Shown here: positions 63,819-64,000 of the stretch, one piece after another | Layout of the letters: every line of letters begins with the position of its first letter | Numbering within the stretch: the stretch's first letter is position 1 | Assembly: GCA_029449235.1 (NCBI GenBank) | Contig: JANATG010000009.1 | Location: 1,612,001 to 1,676,000 of the forward strand | Reading direction: 5' to 3' | Origin: Linnemannia schmuckeri | Lineage: Eukaryota; Mortierellomycota; Mortierellomycetes; Mortierellales; Mortierellaceae | Length of the DNA: 64,000 nucleotides | Position numbers and translations under genes: made by a program | Notes under the pieces: generated by a model | The model's input: the letters and a program-made list of their open reading frames with translations, nothing else | Databases searched by the model: none | What the model was told of the DNA's origin: nothing

Positions 63819-64000
63819 TGTTTTAGACTTTTGTTGTTATTGATTCAGTTGTTCGTATGAGGTTGGAGGGATGTTTTGTGAAGGGTGATGACGATGAGAG
63901 AGGAAGATGGAGCAGTTAAAGAGGTGAGGTGGGTGAGAGCGGAGGAGGACAAGGAAGAAAGAGGATGAGATTGGAAAGACTGGAGCGTTTCAAGGGCAGA
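63819..64000. promoter_or_regulatory. Upstream of the 7TM gene
   Basis: 182 bp of probable promoter or leader, GA-rich on the plus strand (C/T-rich on the coding strand). Runs off the window. Confidence 0.35.

Overview
The window is nuclear DNA of an early-diverging fungus. Genes carry short introns (mostly 60-150 bp) with GTAAGT/GTATGT/GTACGT donors and CAG/TAG acceptors, promoters and leaders are pyrimidine-rich, long A or T runs (20-40 nt) are common, and the gene set (5MP/BZW, a TFG protein, an RNASEK-type V-ATPase f subunit, an SLC25A46-like carrier, a HOOK adaptor) fits Mucoromycota in the broad sense. I favour Mortierellomycota; this is inference from gene content and style, not from a marker gene.

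Layout. Positions 1-43,300 and 56,450-64,000 are ordinary gene-dense chromosome. In order: 3' end of a TVP38/VTT membrane protein (+), GNAT acetyltransferase (+), a gene-free stretch of about 4.5 kb, a Crz1-like C2H2 factor (+), RNA polymerase subunit Rpb6 (+), TFIIH p62/Tfb1 (+), peptidyl-tRNA hydrolase 2 (-), the eIF5-mimic protein BZW/5MP (+), a 96-aa unknown (-), a THEM6-like hotdog protein (+), HOOK (+), splicing factor Prp18 (-), tRNA 2'-phosphotransferase Tpt1 (+), an Atg38/NRBF2-like protein (+), RNASEK (-), TFG (-), Mediator subunit 19 (-), an SLC25A46/Ugo1-like carrier (+), a Ser-rich protein (-), a Myb-like protein (-), an F-box/LRR protein (-), a GST (-) and a seven-helix membrane protein (-). 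I resolved exon structures by joining frames at canonical splice sites.

Positions 44,500-56,230 are a transposon nest bounded by two tRNA genes (His-GUG and Phe-GAA). Its core is a complete 7,492-bp DNA transposon (45,059-52,550) with perfect 32-bp terminal inverted repeats and a 7-bp target duplication. Its main gene reads, through canonical introns, as one 1,291-aa protein: a Ulp1-like cysteine protease, a repeat linker, a FAR1-type zinc domain, a MULE DDE transposase, a SWIM finger and a C-terminal zinc knuckle. A second gene on the opposite strand encodes a zinc-finger/coiled-coil protein. The element inserted into the end of a smaller TIR element. Next to it lie a Helitron/PIF1-type helicase relic broken by a pogo-like MITE, a solo LTR with a 5-bp duplication, and two 5'-truncated LINE copies, each just upstream of a tRNA gene.

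The most interesting unit is the protease-transposase fusion and its element. Other points are the LINE/tRNA association, a Myb repeat broken by in-frame stops beside an intact ORF, and several compact divergent promoters (Prp18/Tpt1, MED19/SLC25A46-like).
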